Shown in pieces: positions 17,947 through 27,134 of a DNA stretch of 64,000 bases (within the stretch, counting starts at the first letter, position 1; every line of letters starts with the position of its first letter). The stretch comes from an uncultured Acidimicrobiales bacterium (lineage in GTDB: Bacteria; Actinomycetota; Acidimicrobiia; Acidimicrobiales; SZUA-35): NCBI GenBank assembly GCA_937922045.1, contig CAKZXA010000054.1:1-64000 (forward strand), in the 5' to 3' direction. A program made the translations under genes and the position numbers. The notes beneath the pieces were generated by a model that saw only the letters and a list, made by a program, of their open reading frames with translations, was not told the DNA's origin and searched no databases.

Positions 17947-19593
17947 TTACCGAAACTCGCTGAGCTCAACACCGCGCTGGATCAGTACGGCGAGGTAGGC
18001 GGCGAACCCGGCGCCAACCACAAGGAGGGCGTCGATCGGCGCTGGGATCGATGCGATGCCAGCCAGCCATCTGATGGCGAGCATCGCGAGGGCAGCGGCA
18101 GCTGCTGCGGTGAGGACCGTCCGGGCGAGCCCAGAGGAAACGGGGCGGCCGAGCTTGGCGGCCACCCGACGCCGGAGGAGCAGCCATTCTGCCCAAGCTC
18201 CTGCCGAGGCACCGAGGCCGAGTCCAACGACGCCGAGGTGGGGCGGGCCGTCGGTGGCCAGCCGTTGGGCTGCCGGCACTCGTTCCCAGGGCGGGAAGTG
18301 CGGCACGTCTCCGACGGTTGCGATGGTGGAGTCGGCGATGGTGAGCCAGTCGAGCTGCAGCATCGCAATCGCCCCCACGGTGATGCTGACGGCCAGGCGC
18401 ACAGCAGAGATTCGGGCCGGACCACGAACATCGCCCAGGCTGTACAAGGTGTTCTGACTGACCCGGGAGGTCATTGCCGCGGGGAGACCCAAGGAGAATG
18501 CCGTTAGGAGATAGGCGACCGCCAGGAGGGGCCCTGGTTCGCTGAGACCTCGATTGGCCAAACGCGACAGCCAGCCATACAAAGCATCGACGATGAGAGG
18601 CGATGCCACGAGATAGGCGACGGTGATGAAACCGGCAGGAATGATGACTCGTCGAAGCGCAGGCCGTAGACGCCCAATAATGGCCTCGGCCCCTTGGCCT
18701 TGGCGCGACATCTCAGCCAACTCAGAGGCGGCAACACTGAATCCAAACAGCGAGATCGGTGTTATGTAGAGCGGCAGAGCGAACCCGTACCAGCCGGTGG
18801 CGCCAAGCGTGATCGCTCCAGCGAGGAAGGTATCGGCGAAGCTGGAGACCTGCACGATGCCTCTGCCGCTAACGGCCGGGACGAATCGGCGCATCACGTC
18901 GCCAAGCTCAGGTGTTCGGAGCAGATTAGGTCGAACACTTGGAGCAAAGCCTGAGACTTTGGGAACCTGGATCAACACCTGAAGGATGCTGCCAGCCACA
19001 ACAGACCAGGCGAGGACGAGGGCGATGTCGTGCTCAGGCCAGACGAGCAGAGCACCAACCGCGAGAGCGGCGATCTGGGCTATGTTCCAGACGACAGGCG
19101 ATGCGTAAGACAGGAAGAAGCTTCGGTGGCTGTTCAGCACGCCGAGGCACCAGGCCGAGATGACCATGAAGCCAAGGCCAACCGTGGTCACGCGGGTGAG
19201 CGAGATGGCCAGCTCGTAGATCTCTGGATTGCCCTCCCAATTGGTGAACAACCAAACCAGGGGCCGGGCTAGGAGGACGCCAGCCAGGACGAGAAGAGAT
19301 GTCACGCAGGTCAGCAGCGCCAAGGTTGCGCCAGCGAGGCGGCTGGCACGTTCCTCGTCACCTTCTTCCACCAGCCGGGCGTAGACAGGAATGAACGATG
19401 CCGACAGCGAGCCCTCACCCAGAAGATTCTGCAAGAGGTTGGGGACGCGCATGGCGAAGAAGAACGCATCACTAGCGACTTTGTTCCCGCCAAGCACCAC
19501 GCCGAGCACGATGGTGCGCAGGATGCCAGCGATTCTTGAAAGAAGAATCCCGGCTGCGACCAGGTTTGATCCCTTGAACCGGGACTCGCTCAC
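17947..19593 (-). CDS. murJ: MurJ (MviN) lipid II flippase
   Basis: A 548-residue integral membrane protein with about 14 hydrophobic segments and the MviN N-terminal pattern GILLSRIAGILRTIVLG…FFFAMRVPNLLQNLLGEGSLSASFIPVY. It moves lipid II across the membrane for peptidoglycan synthesis. It lacks the long C-terminal pseudokinase/FhaA-binding extension of mycobacterial MurJ. Its ATG overlaps the upstream AAA+ gene stop by 4 bases, so the two are co-translated. Confidence 0.92.
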   Translation of the reverse strand: MSESRFKGSNLVAAGILLSRIAGILRTIVLGVVLGGNKVASDAFFFAMRVPNLLQNLLGEGSLSASFIPVYARLVEEGDEERASRLAGATLALLTCVTSLLVLAGVLLARPLVWLFTNWEGNPEIYELAISLTRVTTVGLGFMVISAWCLGVLNSHRSFFLSYASPVVWNIAQIAALAVGALLVWPEHDIALVLAWSVVAGSILQVLIQVPKVSGFAPSVRPNLLRTPELGDVMRRFVPAVSGRGIVQVSSFADTFLAGAITLGATGWYGFALPLYITPISLFGFSVAASELAEMSRQGQGAEAIIGRLRPALRRVIIPAGFITVAYLVASPLIVDALYGWLSRLANRGLSEPGPLLAVAYLLTAFSLGLPAAMTSRVSQNTLYSLGDVRGPARISAVRLAVSITVGAIAMLQLDWLTIADSTIATVGDVPHFPPWERVPAAQRLATDGPPHLGVVGLGLGASAGAWAEWLLLRRRVAAKLGRPVSSGLARTVLTAAAAAALAMLAIRWLAGIASIPAPIDALLVVGAGFAAYLAVLIQRGVELSEFR

Positions 19594-21053
19594 TCGTTCT
19601 CGGTCTCGATCTCGCCGCTGTCTTCGGCCGCCTCATCGTCGCCGGTAAGCACAGACTCGCGTTCTGACTCGGTTGGTACGGCGGCAATGTCTTCAGCTTC
19701 GAGGGTTGTGAGTTGCGCATCGGAGGGCGCCGCGACTTCGGTCAGGCGTTGAGCGTGGCGAGACACCGCTGCTTCGAAGAGGTTGCGGGCCAACCGGCCG
19801 TTGCCGAACCCGTGACCTCGGTCGTGAGCACCGAACCAGGCGACAGCAGCCGTCGTGGCCTCATCGGTCAGCTCGTAGGTGCCCCCGGTCGAGATCAGCT
19901 TGAGAATCGCTACCAGTTCGTCGTTGTCGTAGTCGGGGAAGTAGATGGTCTTGGGGAAACGGCTGCCGAAGCCAGGGTTGGTGGCAACCAGCTCGGCCAT
20001 CTCTTTGGGGTAGCCGGCAAGAATCACAACCATCGAGTCGCGGCGATCTTCAACGTTCTTGACCACCGAGTCGATCGCTTCACGGCCAAAGTCTTTCTCG
20101 CCGCCACGGGTCAGTGAGTAGGCCTCGTCGATCAGCAGTACGCCGCCGTCGGCCTTGTCGAAGACCTCCTTGACCTTGGTTGCGGTCTGGCCGACGAAGC
20201 CAGCGACGAGCCCACTTCGATCGACCTCGATCAGCTGACCCTTCTGGACAACGCCCAGCGAGCGATAGATTCGGGCCAGTAGCCGCCCTACCGTCGTCTT
20301 GCCGGTGCCGGGGTTGCCGCTAAAGATAAGGTGCTTGGTCGAGTCGACGACGGGCAGATCGCGTTCCTCGCGTAGCTTCTGAACGCGAAGCAGGGCGGTC
20401 AGCAGCCGAACTTCTTCCTTTACCTGCTCGAGACCGATGAGCCCGTCGAGTTCGGCCATCAGATCTTCGAGCGGTTCCGGTGGTTCGAGCGGCGCCTCAG
20501 CTTCGGCCGGAGCCTCGATCCCTTCGGCGGACGTATCGCCGCTCTCGCTGGTTGACGCTACCTTCGAGCCGCCGGTAGGTAGGGCCGCCATCAGGAGTCG
20601 CTGGAACTCGATGATGGCCTTCAACTCGTCGTCTGAGGGGTACTGATCGACGGAGGCCACCGTGTGGGCTAGAGCCATGGCCTCTTCGTAGTACGACCGT
20701 GCAAGCGTCGTGCCGCGAGCTTCGTCGACCTGACGCAGGGTTTCAAACATGTCGGACGGTTTGGACAGCCAGGACCTTTTGCCCTCAAGCAGGTCGTTTC
20801 GCCGCATGGCATCAGGCGTGACCATGCCGGGAAGGAGGTTGTGGTGGGCGAAGGCGGCGACGAGCGCCCAAAGCTCATCGTCGGTATGGCGTCCGTCGAC
20901 ATCGACGAAGGCCACGCTCAGATTGAAGGCTTCGACGAGCACATCACTATCGAGTTTGGCCGCGTCTACCGAGGTCCCGACGGCGGCCTGTTTGACCGCC
21001 CGGCCGATCACCCCGATGAACTTCTCGACCGCTTTGGTTAGTCCTTTGTCCAT
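19590..21053 (-). CDS. CbbX/SpoVK-like AAA+ ATPase
   Basis: The C-terminal half is a CbbX-type AAA+ module with Walker A GNPGTGKT, the pore-loop region LVAGFVGQTATK and Walker B GGVLLIDEAY. It is preceded by an N-terminal helical region of about 200 residues and a Ser/Ala/Pro/Glu-rich linker. The C-terminus is acidic. The start at 21053 (MDKGLTK) is preferred. An in-frame ATG at 21197 would add 48 residues, but it overlaps the divergent moxR start codon, which would leave no room for a promoter. The relatives are motors acting on protein complexes; the client here is unknown. It is coupled to murJ. Confidence 0.8.
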   Translation of the reverse strand: MDKGLTKAVEKFIGVIGRAVKQAAVGTSVDAAKLDSDVLVEAFNLSVAFVDVDGRHTDDELWALVAAFAHHNLLPGMVTPDAMRRNDLLEGKRSWLSKPSDMFETLRQVDEARGTTLARSYYEEAMALAHTVASVDQYPSDDELKAIIEFQRLLMAALPTGGSKVASTSESGDTSAEGIEAPAEAEAPLEPPEPLEDLMAELDGLIGLEQVKEEVRLLTALLRVQKLREERDLPVVDSTKHLIFSGNPGTGKTTVGRLLARIYRSLGVVQKGQLIEVDRSGLVAGFVGQTATKVKEVFDKADGGVLLIDEAYSLTRGGEKDFGREAIDSVVKNVEDRRDSMVVILAGYPKEMAELVATNPGFGSRFPKTIYFPDYDNDELVAILKLISTGGTYELTDEATTAAVAWFGAHDRGHGFGNGRLARNLFEAAVSRHAQRLTEVAAPSDAQLTTLEAEDIAAVPTESERESVLTGDDEAAEDSGEIETENE

Positions 21054-21157
21054 GGCGCCTTCGATCGTAGTCGGCTTGATGGGGTCTTTCCGTAGCGCCT
21101 CTACCGAATCTTCAGCTCCACCAGCTTGTGTCTCGTCGAAATCGTTTGGAATTCGGA

Positions 21158-21186
21158 TTGACCATCCGGTCAAGTCCTCTTGTACC
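21158..21186 (+). promoter_or_regulatory. Candidate sigma-70-type promoter for moxR
   Basis: TTGACC (21158-21163), a 17-base spacer and TGTACC (21181-21186) lie 9 bases before the moxR ATG. The -35 is good and the -10 weak. The position inside the longest possible reading frame of the divergent AAA+ gene supports the shorter start for that gene. Confidence 0.35.
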
Positions 21187-21195
21187 TTTGTCTGC

Positions 21196-22095
21196 ATGAC
21201 ACATCGTTTTGACTCGGTCGACCAGGTCCGCGACGGACTGCGCAGCGTCGACTATCTAGCCGACGAATCCATCGCCGGCGTCGCCTTCCTCGCTGACCGA
21301 CTTGAAAAGCCGGTCCTCATCGAGGGCCCGGCCGGCACCGGCAAGACTCAGCTCGCCAAGTCCATCGCCGAGATGAGCGGCGCCCGCCTGATCAGGCTGC
21401 AATGCTACGAAGGCCTGGATGAGGCCAAAGCGCTCTACGAGTGGAACTACAAGAAGCAGCTTCTTCGCATCCAGGTGGAAGCGGGAGACGCAGACACTTC
21501 GTGGACAGAGATCCAGGACGACATCTTCTCCGACGAGTTCCTGCTGCCTCGGCCGCTCCTCGAAGCCATCACGGCCGACGACCCGGTTGTGCTTCTCATC
21601 GATGAGGTCGACCGCGTCGAGCTCGAAACCGAAGCGTTACTGTTGGAGATCCTCTCCGACTATCAGGTATCGATTCCCGAGTTGGGCACGATCGAAGCAA
21701 AACAGATCCCACTCGTCTTTCTCACGTCGAACAACACTCGTGAGCTATCTGAGGCTCTCAAACGACGCTGTCTGTTTCTCCACCTGGACTATCCAGATAT
21801 GGAGCGTGAGAAGGAGATCGTCCTCACCAAGGTGCCCGGGATCAGCGAATCGCTCGCTGACCAGGTTTCTCGGATCGTGCGTTCGGTCCGCCAGCTTGAG
21901 CTGAAGAAGCATCCGTCGGTCTCCGAAACGCTCGACTGGGCCCGTACCTTGGTCCTGCTCGGCATCGACCACGTCGAAGAGAAGCAGGCGGTCGACACGG
22001 TCAACATCCTGTTGAAGTATCGCTCCGACATCGAAAAGGCCATCAAGGACTTCACGGCCAATTCGTCTTCCCACTTTGACGCCGCTGCCGGTTAG
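21196..22095 (+). CDS. MoxR-family AAA+ ATPase
   Basis: A 299-residue AAA+ protein with Walker A GPAGTGKTQ, Walker B VVLLIDEVDR and sensor LVFLTSNNTREL, matching the MoxR family. It starts at ATG 21196; upstream codons in the same frame are antisense to the CbbX-like gene and are not counted. MoxR proteins work with VWA-domain partners as metal-insertion or complex-remodelling chaperones, and such a partner follows after 14 bases. Confidence 0.9.
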   Translation: MTHRFDSVDQVRDGLRSVDYLADESIAGVAFLADRLEKPVLIEGPAGTGKTQLAKSIAEMSGARLIRLQCYEGLDEAKALYEWNYKKQLLRIQVEAGDADTSWTEIQDDIFSDEFLLPRPLLEAITADDPVVLLIDEVDRVELETEALLLEILSDYQVSIPELGTIEAKQIPLVFLTSNNTRELSEALKRRCLFLHLDYPDMEREKEIVLTKVPGISESLADQVSRIVRSVRQLELKKHPSVSETLDWARTLVLLGIDHVEEKQAVDTVNILLKYRSDIEKAIKDFTANSSSHFDAAAG

Positions 22096-22109
22096 CGAGG
22101 ACTAGCGCT

Positions 22110-23570
22110 ATGAGCCTGCTTGAAAACCAGAGCCCTCTGTTCCATTTGCTTGAGGGGTTCGTCACCGAGCTTCGCAACGCCGGGTTGCCGGTGTCGTTGT
22201 CGGAGAACATCGACGCAGCCGAAGCGGTCAAACACATCCCTATCGAAGACCGCGTTGCCTTCAAGTACGCTCTGGCCGCCACGCTCGTCAAGAACGACGC
22301 TCACTGGAAGACATTCGAGACCCTCTTTGAGGTCTACTTCTCGTTGCGAGGTCGTGAGTACGCGATCGAGGGCGACGGCAACGACCCCTTCGGCGACATG
22401 GACTTTGACCCTGAGGAGGGCGACCAGCCTCCGGGCCAGGGTGGCCAGGGCGGGGGAGACGGGCTCTCTCCCGAAGAACTGGCTGAGCTGCTCTATCAGG
22501 CTCTGCTCCGCGGCGATGACACGCTGATGCGCGCCATCGCTCGCCAGGCGGTAAAGCGTTTCGCTGGTATGGAGCCTGGCCGGCCGGTGGGTGGAACGTA
22601 CTACCTCTATCGCACCCTTCGGAATCTGGACCTCGATGGCGTGATGGAGCGCTTGATGGAACAGGCCCGAGGCCAGGGCGACAAGCAGATCACCCCGTTT
22701 GAGGAACGACTCGAGCGCGATGAGTATGAATCCCGTGTTGAGAGCCTTCGGCGTGAGATCGAGGCCGAGATCCGGCGTCGACTCGTGGCCGATCGAGGCG
22801 CTGAAGCCATGGCCAAGACCTTGCGCAAGCCGCTGCCAGAAGACGTCGACTTCATGCACGCCAGCCGCGATGAGATGGTCATGCTGCGGAGGGCCATCTA
22901 CCCGCTAACTCGGAAACTCGCGGTGCGTCTAGCCCGCAAACGTCGCCACAAGCGCAAAGGGAAGCTGGATTTTCGTTCCACGGTGCGGCACTCGCTGAGC
23001 TATGGCGGCGTGCCCGCCGACCCGAAATTCCGTCACCCGAAGCCAGCGAAACCAGAAATCTTCGTGATCGCGGACATCTCGGGCTCGGTGGCCGCCTTCG
23101 CCCGCTTCACCTTGCATCTGGTGTACGCCATCTCAAGCCAATTCAGCCGGGTCAGGGCCTTCGTGTTCATCGATGGCCTCGACGAGGTCACCCCCTTTTT
23201 CGAAGGCGTTGATGACATCACCGAAGCGATCCACCGGGTCAATACCGAGGCTGATGTTGTCTGGGTTGATGGCCACTCCGACTACGGACATGCGCTCGAG
23301 GTGTTCTGGGACCAGTACGGCAAAGAGGTCGGCCCCAAGACCACCGTGTTGATTCTCGGCGACGCTCGCAATAACTATCACGCCTCGCAGGCATGGATCA
23401 CCAAGGAGATCCAGCATCGCGCTCGTAAGCTGTTCTGGCTCAACCCAGAGCCGAAGGCCTACTGGAATACGGGCGACTCGATCGTCGGGGAGTATGGCGA
23501 CCACTGCGATGGTGTCTTCGAAGTGCGAAACCTGCGGCAGCTGGAACGATTCGTCGACAACCTGGTCTAG
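22110..23570 (+). CDS. VWA (CoxE-like) domain protein, MoxR partner
   Basis: A 486-residue protein. The N-terminal region has an acidic Gly-rich linker (about residues 90-120). The C-terminal VWA fold carries the MIDAS motif DISGS with a later conserved Asp in VWVDGHSDYGHAL. The pattern is that of CoxE-like proteins encoded next to MoxR in CO-dehydrogenase and other operons. No metalloenzyme structural genes are adjacent, so the client is unknown. Confidence 0.87.
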   Translation: MSLLENQSPLFHLLEGFVTELRNAGLPVSLSENIDAAEAVKHIPIEDRVAFKYALAATLVKNDAHWKTFETLFEVYFSLRGREYAIEGDGNDPFGDMDFDPEEGDQPPGQGGQGGGDGLSPEELAELLYQALLRGDDTLMRAIARQAVKRFAGMEPGRPVGGTYYLYRTLRNLDLDGVMERLMEQARGQGDKQITPFEERLERDEYESRVESLRREIEAEIRRRLVADRGAEAMAKTLRKPLPEDVDFMHASRDEMVMLRRAIYPLTRKLAVRLARKRRHKRKGKLDFRSTVRHSLSYGGVPADPKFRHPKPAKPEIFVIADISGSVAAFARFTLHLVYAISSQFSRVRAFVFIDGLDEVTPFFEGVDDITEAIHRVNTEADVVWVDGHSDYGHALEVFWDQYGKEVGPKTTVLILGDARNNYHASQAWITKEIQHRARKLFWLNPEPKAYWNTGDSIVGEYGDHCDGVFEVRNLRQLERFVDNLV

Positions 23571-23708
23571 TTCGTTCCTGGCGTTGATTGTCGCTGCGCC
23601 TGCTGTGGCCTGGGCAAATCTTCGAACCGTGCGCATCGCTGGGATCTGCGGCTTGGTATCTGGGTCGAATACTAGCCAGGGTGATGCAAGCGAGCTTATG
23701 ATCAAGGC

Positions 23709-24575
23709 GTGGTCGTAACGCTCGAAGACCGATTGGTAGTTGGAGACGGTTCCGCTCTGCGCGACCTCTTTGACCAATACGCACCCCTGGTCGCAGGTAT
23801 CGGGCGAGGCGTCTTCGGCGCCGACGACGAGTCCGCGAGCAGAGCCATGACCGCGGATGTCATCGCCGAGGCTTGGAACACGCGAACCGACTTCGACCCC
23901 TCGAAGGGGTCGGTGTTGGCGTGGATCGTTTCAATAACCCGAGAGCGTCTTCAATCGTCGTTGACGGCGCTGGGACGGGGAGACGAAGATCATGATCAGC
24001 TCGTCGACCGGTCCTTGATCGGAGCGGTGATGGCCGCCATGCCGGATAGCCGATCGCAGATTCTCGAACGCGGCCTTTTCGATGAGGAAGGCGAAGAAGC
24101 GATCGCCTCACAGCTCGATGTGCCCGTCGGGTCGGTCGCAGGACATCTGCGGGTGGGTCTAGAGAATCTTCGTGATGAACTGAGCGATAGTCTCCCCGAT
24201 GACGTTGATGTTATGGAGCGCCTGCAGAACGCCGTTTCCGGCGGTCGCAGTGGTAGCACCGCACAGCCCGTCTCTTCGGAGGTGTGGGACGATGTGGTTG
24301 CCCGCGCCGACCTGGAAGACGATCAGCTCGTTGAGGTCAGCCACGAAGACGCCACGATCCTTGCTCCCGATGTCGTCGAGAATAAGACCGACATGACAGG
24401 GATCGACGCGCTTCAGCAGGCCGCTGCCGACCCAGATCCCGTCGCAGGTGGCTACGACACGACGGGTTCACGCCTCCCAGACTCGACAAACAGTTCACCC
24501 GGTAAGCGAATGCTGTTGATCGGCCTAGTCGCTGTAGCGGTGATCCTGGGCATCGTGCTCGCAGCGGTTCTCTAG
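23709..24575 (+). CDS. ECF-sigma-like protein with C-terminal membrane anchor
   Basis: A 288-residue protein starting at GTG 23709. Residues 1-160 follow a sigma-70 region 2 to region 4 pattern: LRDLFDQYAPLVAGIGRGVF, then TADVIAEAWNTRTDFDP and GSVLAWIVSITRERLQS, then EEGEEAIASQLDVPVGSVAG as the region 4 helix-turn-helix. A variable acidic linker (170-260) leads to a single C-terminal membrane helix (MLLIGLVAVAVILGIVLAAV). The result looks like a sigma factor fused to a tail anchor. The region 2 core is weakly conserved. It may be an ECF sigma with a built-in anchor, or a zinc-free anti-sigma hybrid. Confidence 0.65.
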   Translation: MVVTLEDRLVVGDGSALRDLFDQYAPLVAGIGRGVFGADDESASRAMTADVIAEAWNTRTDFDPSKGSVLAWIVSITRERLQSSLTALGRGDEDHDQLVDRSLIGAVMAAMPDSRSQILERGLFDEEGEEAIASQLDVPVGSVAGHLRVGLENLRDELSDSLPDDVDVMERLQNAVSGGRSGSTAQPVSSEVWDDVVARADLEDDQLVEVSHEDATILAPDVVENKTDMTGIDALQQAAADPDPVAGGYDTTGSRLPDSTNSSPGKRMLLIGLVAVAVILGIVLAAVL

Positions 24576-24578
24576 AAC

Positions 24579-24597
24579 CTTGTTGAGGCCCAACAAG
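24579..24597. terminator. Hairpin between convergent sigma-like gene and aroF
   Basis: A 7-bp stem CTTGTTG / CAACAAG with a 5-base loop lies four bases after the sigma-like stop and before the convergent DAHP synthase stop. It has no strong T-run, so it is a modest candidate. Confidence 0.4.
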
Positions 24598-24635
24598 CCC
24601 GTCTGAGCCGCTGGGACCCGTTTGTGGTGTCTGTG

Positions 24636-25970
24636 CTAGTGATCGAGTAGCTCGGCGACCTGGAAGGCCAAATCAAGCGCCTGACGGCCATTGAGCCGTG
24701 GATCGCACATCGTTTCGTAGCGTTTCCCGAGATCGGCCGTCTGCACCGCCTCGCCGCCGCCTAGACATTCGGTGACGTCATCCCCGGTCAGCTCGATGTG
24801 AATGCCGCCAGGCCATGTGCCGGCGGTGCGGTGGGCAGCGAAGAACCCAGCGACCTCGGTCATCACATCGTCGAAGTGACGCGTCTTGTGCCCCGACTCG
24901 GACGTGAAGGTGTTGCCGTGCATGGGATCGCAGGCCCAGACGACGGGGTGACCGCTGTCTTTAACCGCTTCGAGCAGAGGCGGCAGCTTCTCTTCGACCG
25001 TGGTGGCACCCATCCGAGTGATGAAGGTGAGACGCCCCGGCGTGCGGTCAGGGTTCAAGGCTTCGCACAGGCCGAGCACCTCGTCGGTGGTGGCGGTTGG
25101 GCCGATTTTGCAGCCGATCGGGTTCTTGACCCCACGCATGAATTCGATGTGAGCGCCGTCGAGCTGTCGAGTGCGTTCGCCGATCCAGACCATGTGGGCG
25201 GAACAGTCGTACCAATCGTCGGTCAGCGAATCCTGTCGAGTGAGCGCTTCTTCATATTGCAAGATGAGAGCCTCGTGGCTGGTGAAGAAGTCTGCCTCAT
25301 GGATCTCGCTGTGATTCGACGAGAGACCGGTTGCTTCCATGAAGCGCAATGCTCGATCGATCTCTGTCGCAAGATGTTCGTAGCGTTTTCCTTCCGGAGA
25401 AGCAGCGACGAACTCCTGGTTCCATGCCTGGACGCGATGCAGATCGGCAAACCCGCCGCGGGTGAAAGCCCGTAGCAGGTTGAGCGTGGAGGCCGACTGG
25501 TTGTAGGCCTGAAGCAGCCGTTCTGGTCTTGGCCGCCGGTCGCCCTCGGAGAAGGGGAGGTCGTTGACCATGTGGCCGAGAAACGAGGGAAGCTCGGTGC
25601 CGTCGACGGTCTCGGTTGGACTTGATCGTGGCTTCGCAAACTGGCCAGCAATACGCCCAACCTTGACGGCGGGAACGCCGGATGAGTAGGTGAGCACAAC
25701 CGCCATCTGAAGGATGACGCGAAGTTTCTCCCTGATGGCGTTGGCATCGAACCCATCAAAAGACTCGGCGCAGTCGCCAGCTTGGAGGAGAAAGGCCTTG
25801 CCATCGCAGACCTCGGCCAGCCTATCGGTAAGGTTTCGTGCCTCGCCGGCGAAGACGAGCGGGGGATAGGAGGCAAGCTCCTGCTCCACTTGCTCGAGCT
25901 CGGCAGCATCAGGCCACTCGGGCTGATGGGCTGCGGGGAGCTGTCTCCAGGTTCCAGGGTTCCATGTCAC
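24636..25970 (-). CDS. aroG: Class II 3-deoxy-7-phosphoheptulonate synthase
   Basis: A 444-residue first enzyme of the shikimate pathway, condensing phosphoenolpyruvate and erythrose-4-phosphate. The plant-type (class II) signature is clear: VFAGEARNL, LLQAGDCAESF, KVGRIAGQFAKPRSSP, and the metal-binding WACDPMHGNT. The ATG start at 25970 gives the normal N-terminus. It is transcribed in the same direction as the upstream sigma factor gene but separated from it by a strong terminator. Confidence 0.96.
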   Translation of the reverse strand: MTWNPGTWRQLPAAHQPEWPDAAELEQVEQELASYPPLVFAGEARNLTDRLAEVCDGKAFLLQAGDCAESFDGFDANAIREKLRVILQMAVVLTYSSGVPAVKVGRIAGQFAKPRSSPTETVDGTELPSFLGHMVNDLPFSEGDRRPRPERLLQAYNQSASTLNLLRAFTRGGFADLHRVQAWNQEFVAASPEGKRYEHLATEIDRALRFMEATGLSSNHSEIHEADFFTSHEALILQYEEALTRQDSLTDDWYDCSAHMVWIGERTRQLDGAHIEFMRGVKNPIGCKIGPTATTDEVLGLCEALNPDRTPGRLTFITRMGATTVEEKLPPLLEAVKDSGHPVVWACDPMHGNTFTSESGHKTRHFDDVMTEVAGFFAAHRTAGTWPGGIHIELTGDDVTECLGGGEAVQTADLGKRYETMCDPRLNGRQALDLAFQVAELLDH

Positions 25971-26026
25971 GTTCTAAGTCTCGCTGGCTCAGTGCGTCTT
26001 CGCAATCGAATTTGCGGCAAAAACAA

Positions 26027-26058
26027 CAGAGGCTGGAGCCTGTCGGCTCCAGCCTCTG
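26027..26058 (-). terminator. Rho-independent terminator of the sigma factor gene
   Basis: A perfect 14-bp stem (CAGAGGCTGGAGCC and its complement, loop of 4) lies 21 bases beyond the sigma factor stop. It is followed on the minus strand by TTGTTTTTG, a clear U-rich tail. Confidence 0.85.
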
Positions 26059-26078
26059 CTCAGGACTACTCCCGATCG

Positions 26079-26918
26079 TTAGGCAGCGTCGAAGTCGCTT
26101 ATGACATCGCCAGCCTGATCGCGTACGGCGCTAACCGCTCGCTTGACCAGGCGTCGGGCCGCCTCGGCGGTAACGCCGAGTTCTTCGCCGACCTCGCGGT
26201 AGCTGCGCTTGCGGCCATCGTTGAGGCCGAATCGCTGCTCTACTGCGTACTTGGCCCGGGGGTCGAGGACCTCCAGGAGGCCGGTGACCATGGTCTCCTC
26301 AGCCTTGGCCATTACTTCGTATTCCGGCCCCGGTGTTGAGTCGGGGAGGAGGTCTACCAGCTCGTTCGAATCATCGTCACCGATGGTCCGGTCGAGGGAG
26401 GTTGGGGTTGTTAGTCGATGGAGGCGTGCGTGCTCGTCGTCCAATTCGTCGCCGTCGCCGGAAACCTGGCGAAGTGCGGCTCGGAGGCTTGCTGAGCGGT
26501 CGCCGGGGAGGCGTACGAGACTGGCTTTCTGGTCGAGAGCTCGACCGATCGCCTGACGAATCCAAAACGTTGCATAGGTGGAGAACTTGAATCCTTTGCG
26601 CCAGTCGAACTTGTCGACTGCGTGCTCAAGGCCCAGGTTCCCTTCTTGAATCAGGTCGAGCAACTCCATGGAAGGAGGGAGTGGATAACGACGGGCAACG
26701 CTGACCACCAAGCGGAGGTTAGCGCGGATGAATCGATCCTTAGCCCGTGCTGCGTTTCGCACTGCTCGTCGGTTTGCCGCCGAATTCTCACCAGCATCGA
26801 TGGATTCCTGGGCCTCTCGGCCCTTCTCGATAATTTGGCTCAGCTCACGCTCTTCGTCCGCCGTTAGGAGGGGAACAAGGCCGATCTCGTTTAGATATTG
26901 TCCTACTGAATCACTCAT
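26079..26918 (-). CDS. RpoD/SigA-family RNA polymerase sigma factor
   Basis: A 279-residue sigma-70 protein. Region 1.2 is DSVGQYLNEIGLVPLLTADEE, region 2 contains RFIRANLRLVVSVARRY and LLDLIQEGNLGL with KFSTYATFWIRQAIGRAL, and region 4 ends in VEQRFGLNDGRKRSYREVGE with a helix-turn-helix. There is no region 1.1, and region 3 is short. It is a group 2 (SigB/HrdB-like) sigma factor rather than the housekeeping one. The 207-base upstream gap is shared with divergent nadD and contains a small hairpin (GGCAGG…CCTGCC) in the probable leader. Confidence 0.9.
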   Translation of the reverse strand: MSDSVGQYLNEIGLVPLLTADEERELSQIIEKGREAQESIDAGENSAANRRAVRNAARAKDRFIRANLRLVVSVARRYPLPPSMELLDLIQEGNLGLEHAVDKFDWRKGFKFSTYATFWIRQAIGRALDQKASLVRLPGDRSASLRAALRQVSGDGDELDDEHARLHRLTTPTSLDRTIGDDDSNELVDLLPDSTPGPEYEVMAKAEETMVTGLLEVLDPRAKYAVEQRFGLNDGRKRSYREVGEELGVTAEAARRLVKRAVSAVRDQAGDVISDFDAA

Positions 26919-27120
26919 GGCGCGTGCTTCTTCAATCAGTTCAATGTGCGGGTCGGGCAGGCATGTTGATCCTGCCGTCTTGGGGGGAAGTCCTAGCTAG
27001 CTTGGTCGATTCCGGTTCGTCGTTCGGGATAATGGATGTTCCGATGTCACGTGCGTCCGGCATGGCAAGAGCGCTAGATGACCAAATATCTTTTTTAGTA
27101 CGAATAGACAGTTTGATAAA

Positions 27121-27134
27121 GTGACATGGGTCAC
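27121..27134. promoter_or_regulatory. Palindrome GTGAC-N4-GTCAC at the nadD start
   Basis: A perfect 5-bp inverted repeat with a 4-base spacer spans the first possible nadD start codon, just after an AT-rich stretch (TTTGATAAA) that could be a -10 region. It may be an operator or chance. Confidence 0.25.

Noticed and set aside
20749-21195. N-terminal extension of MoxR from 20749
   Set aside because: This segment is antisense to the CbbX-like gene and Ser/Ala-rich; the MoxR family begins at the ATG at 21196.
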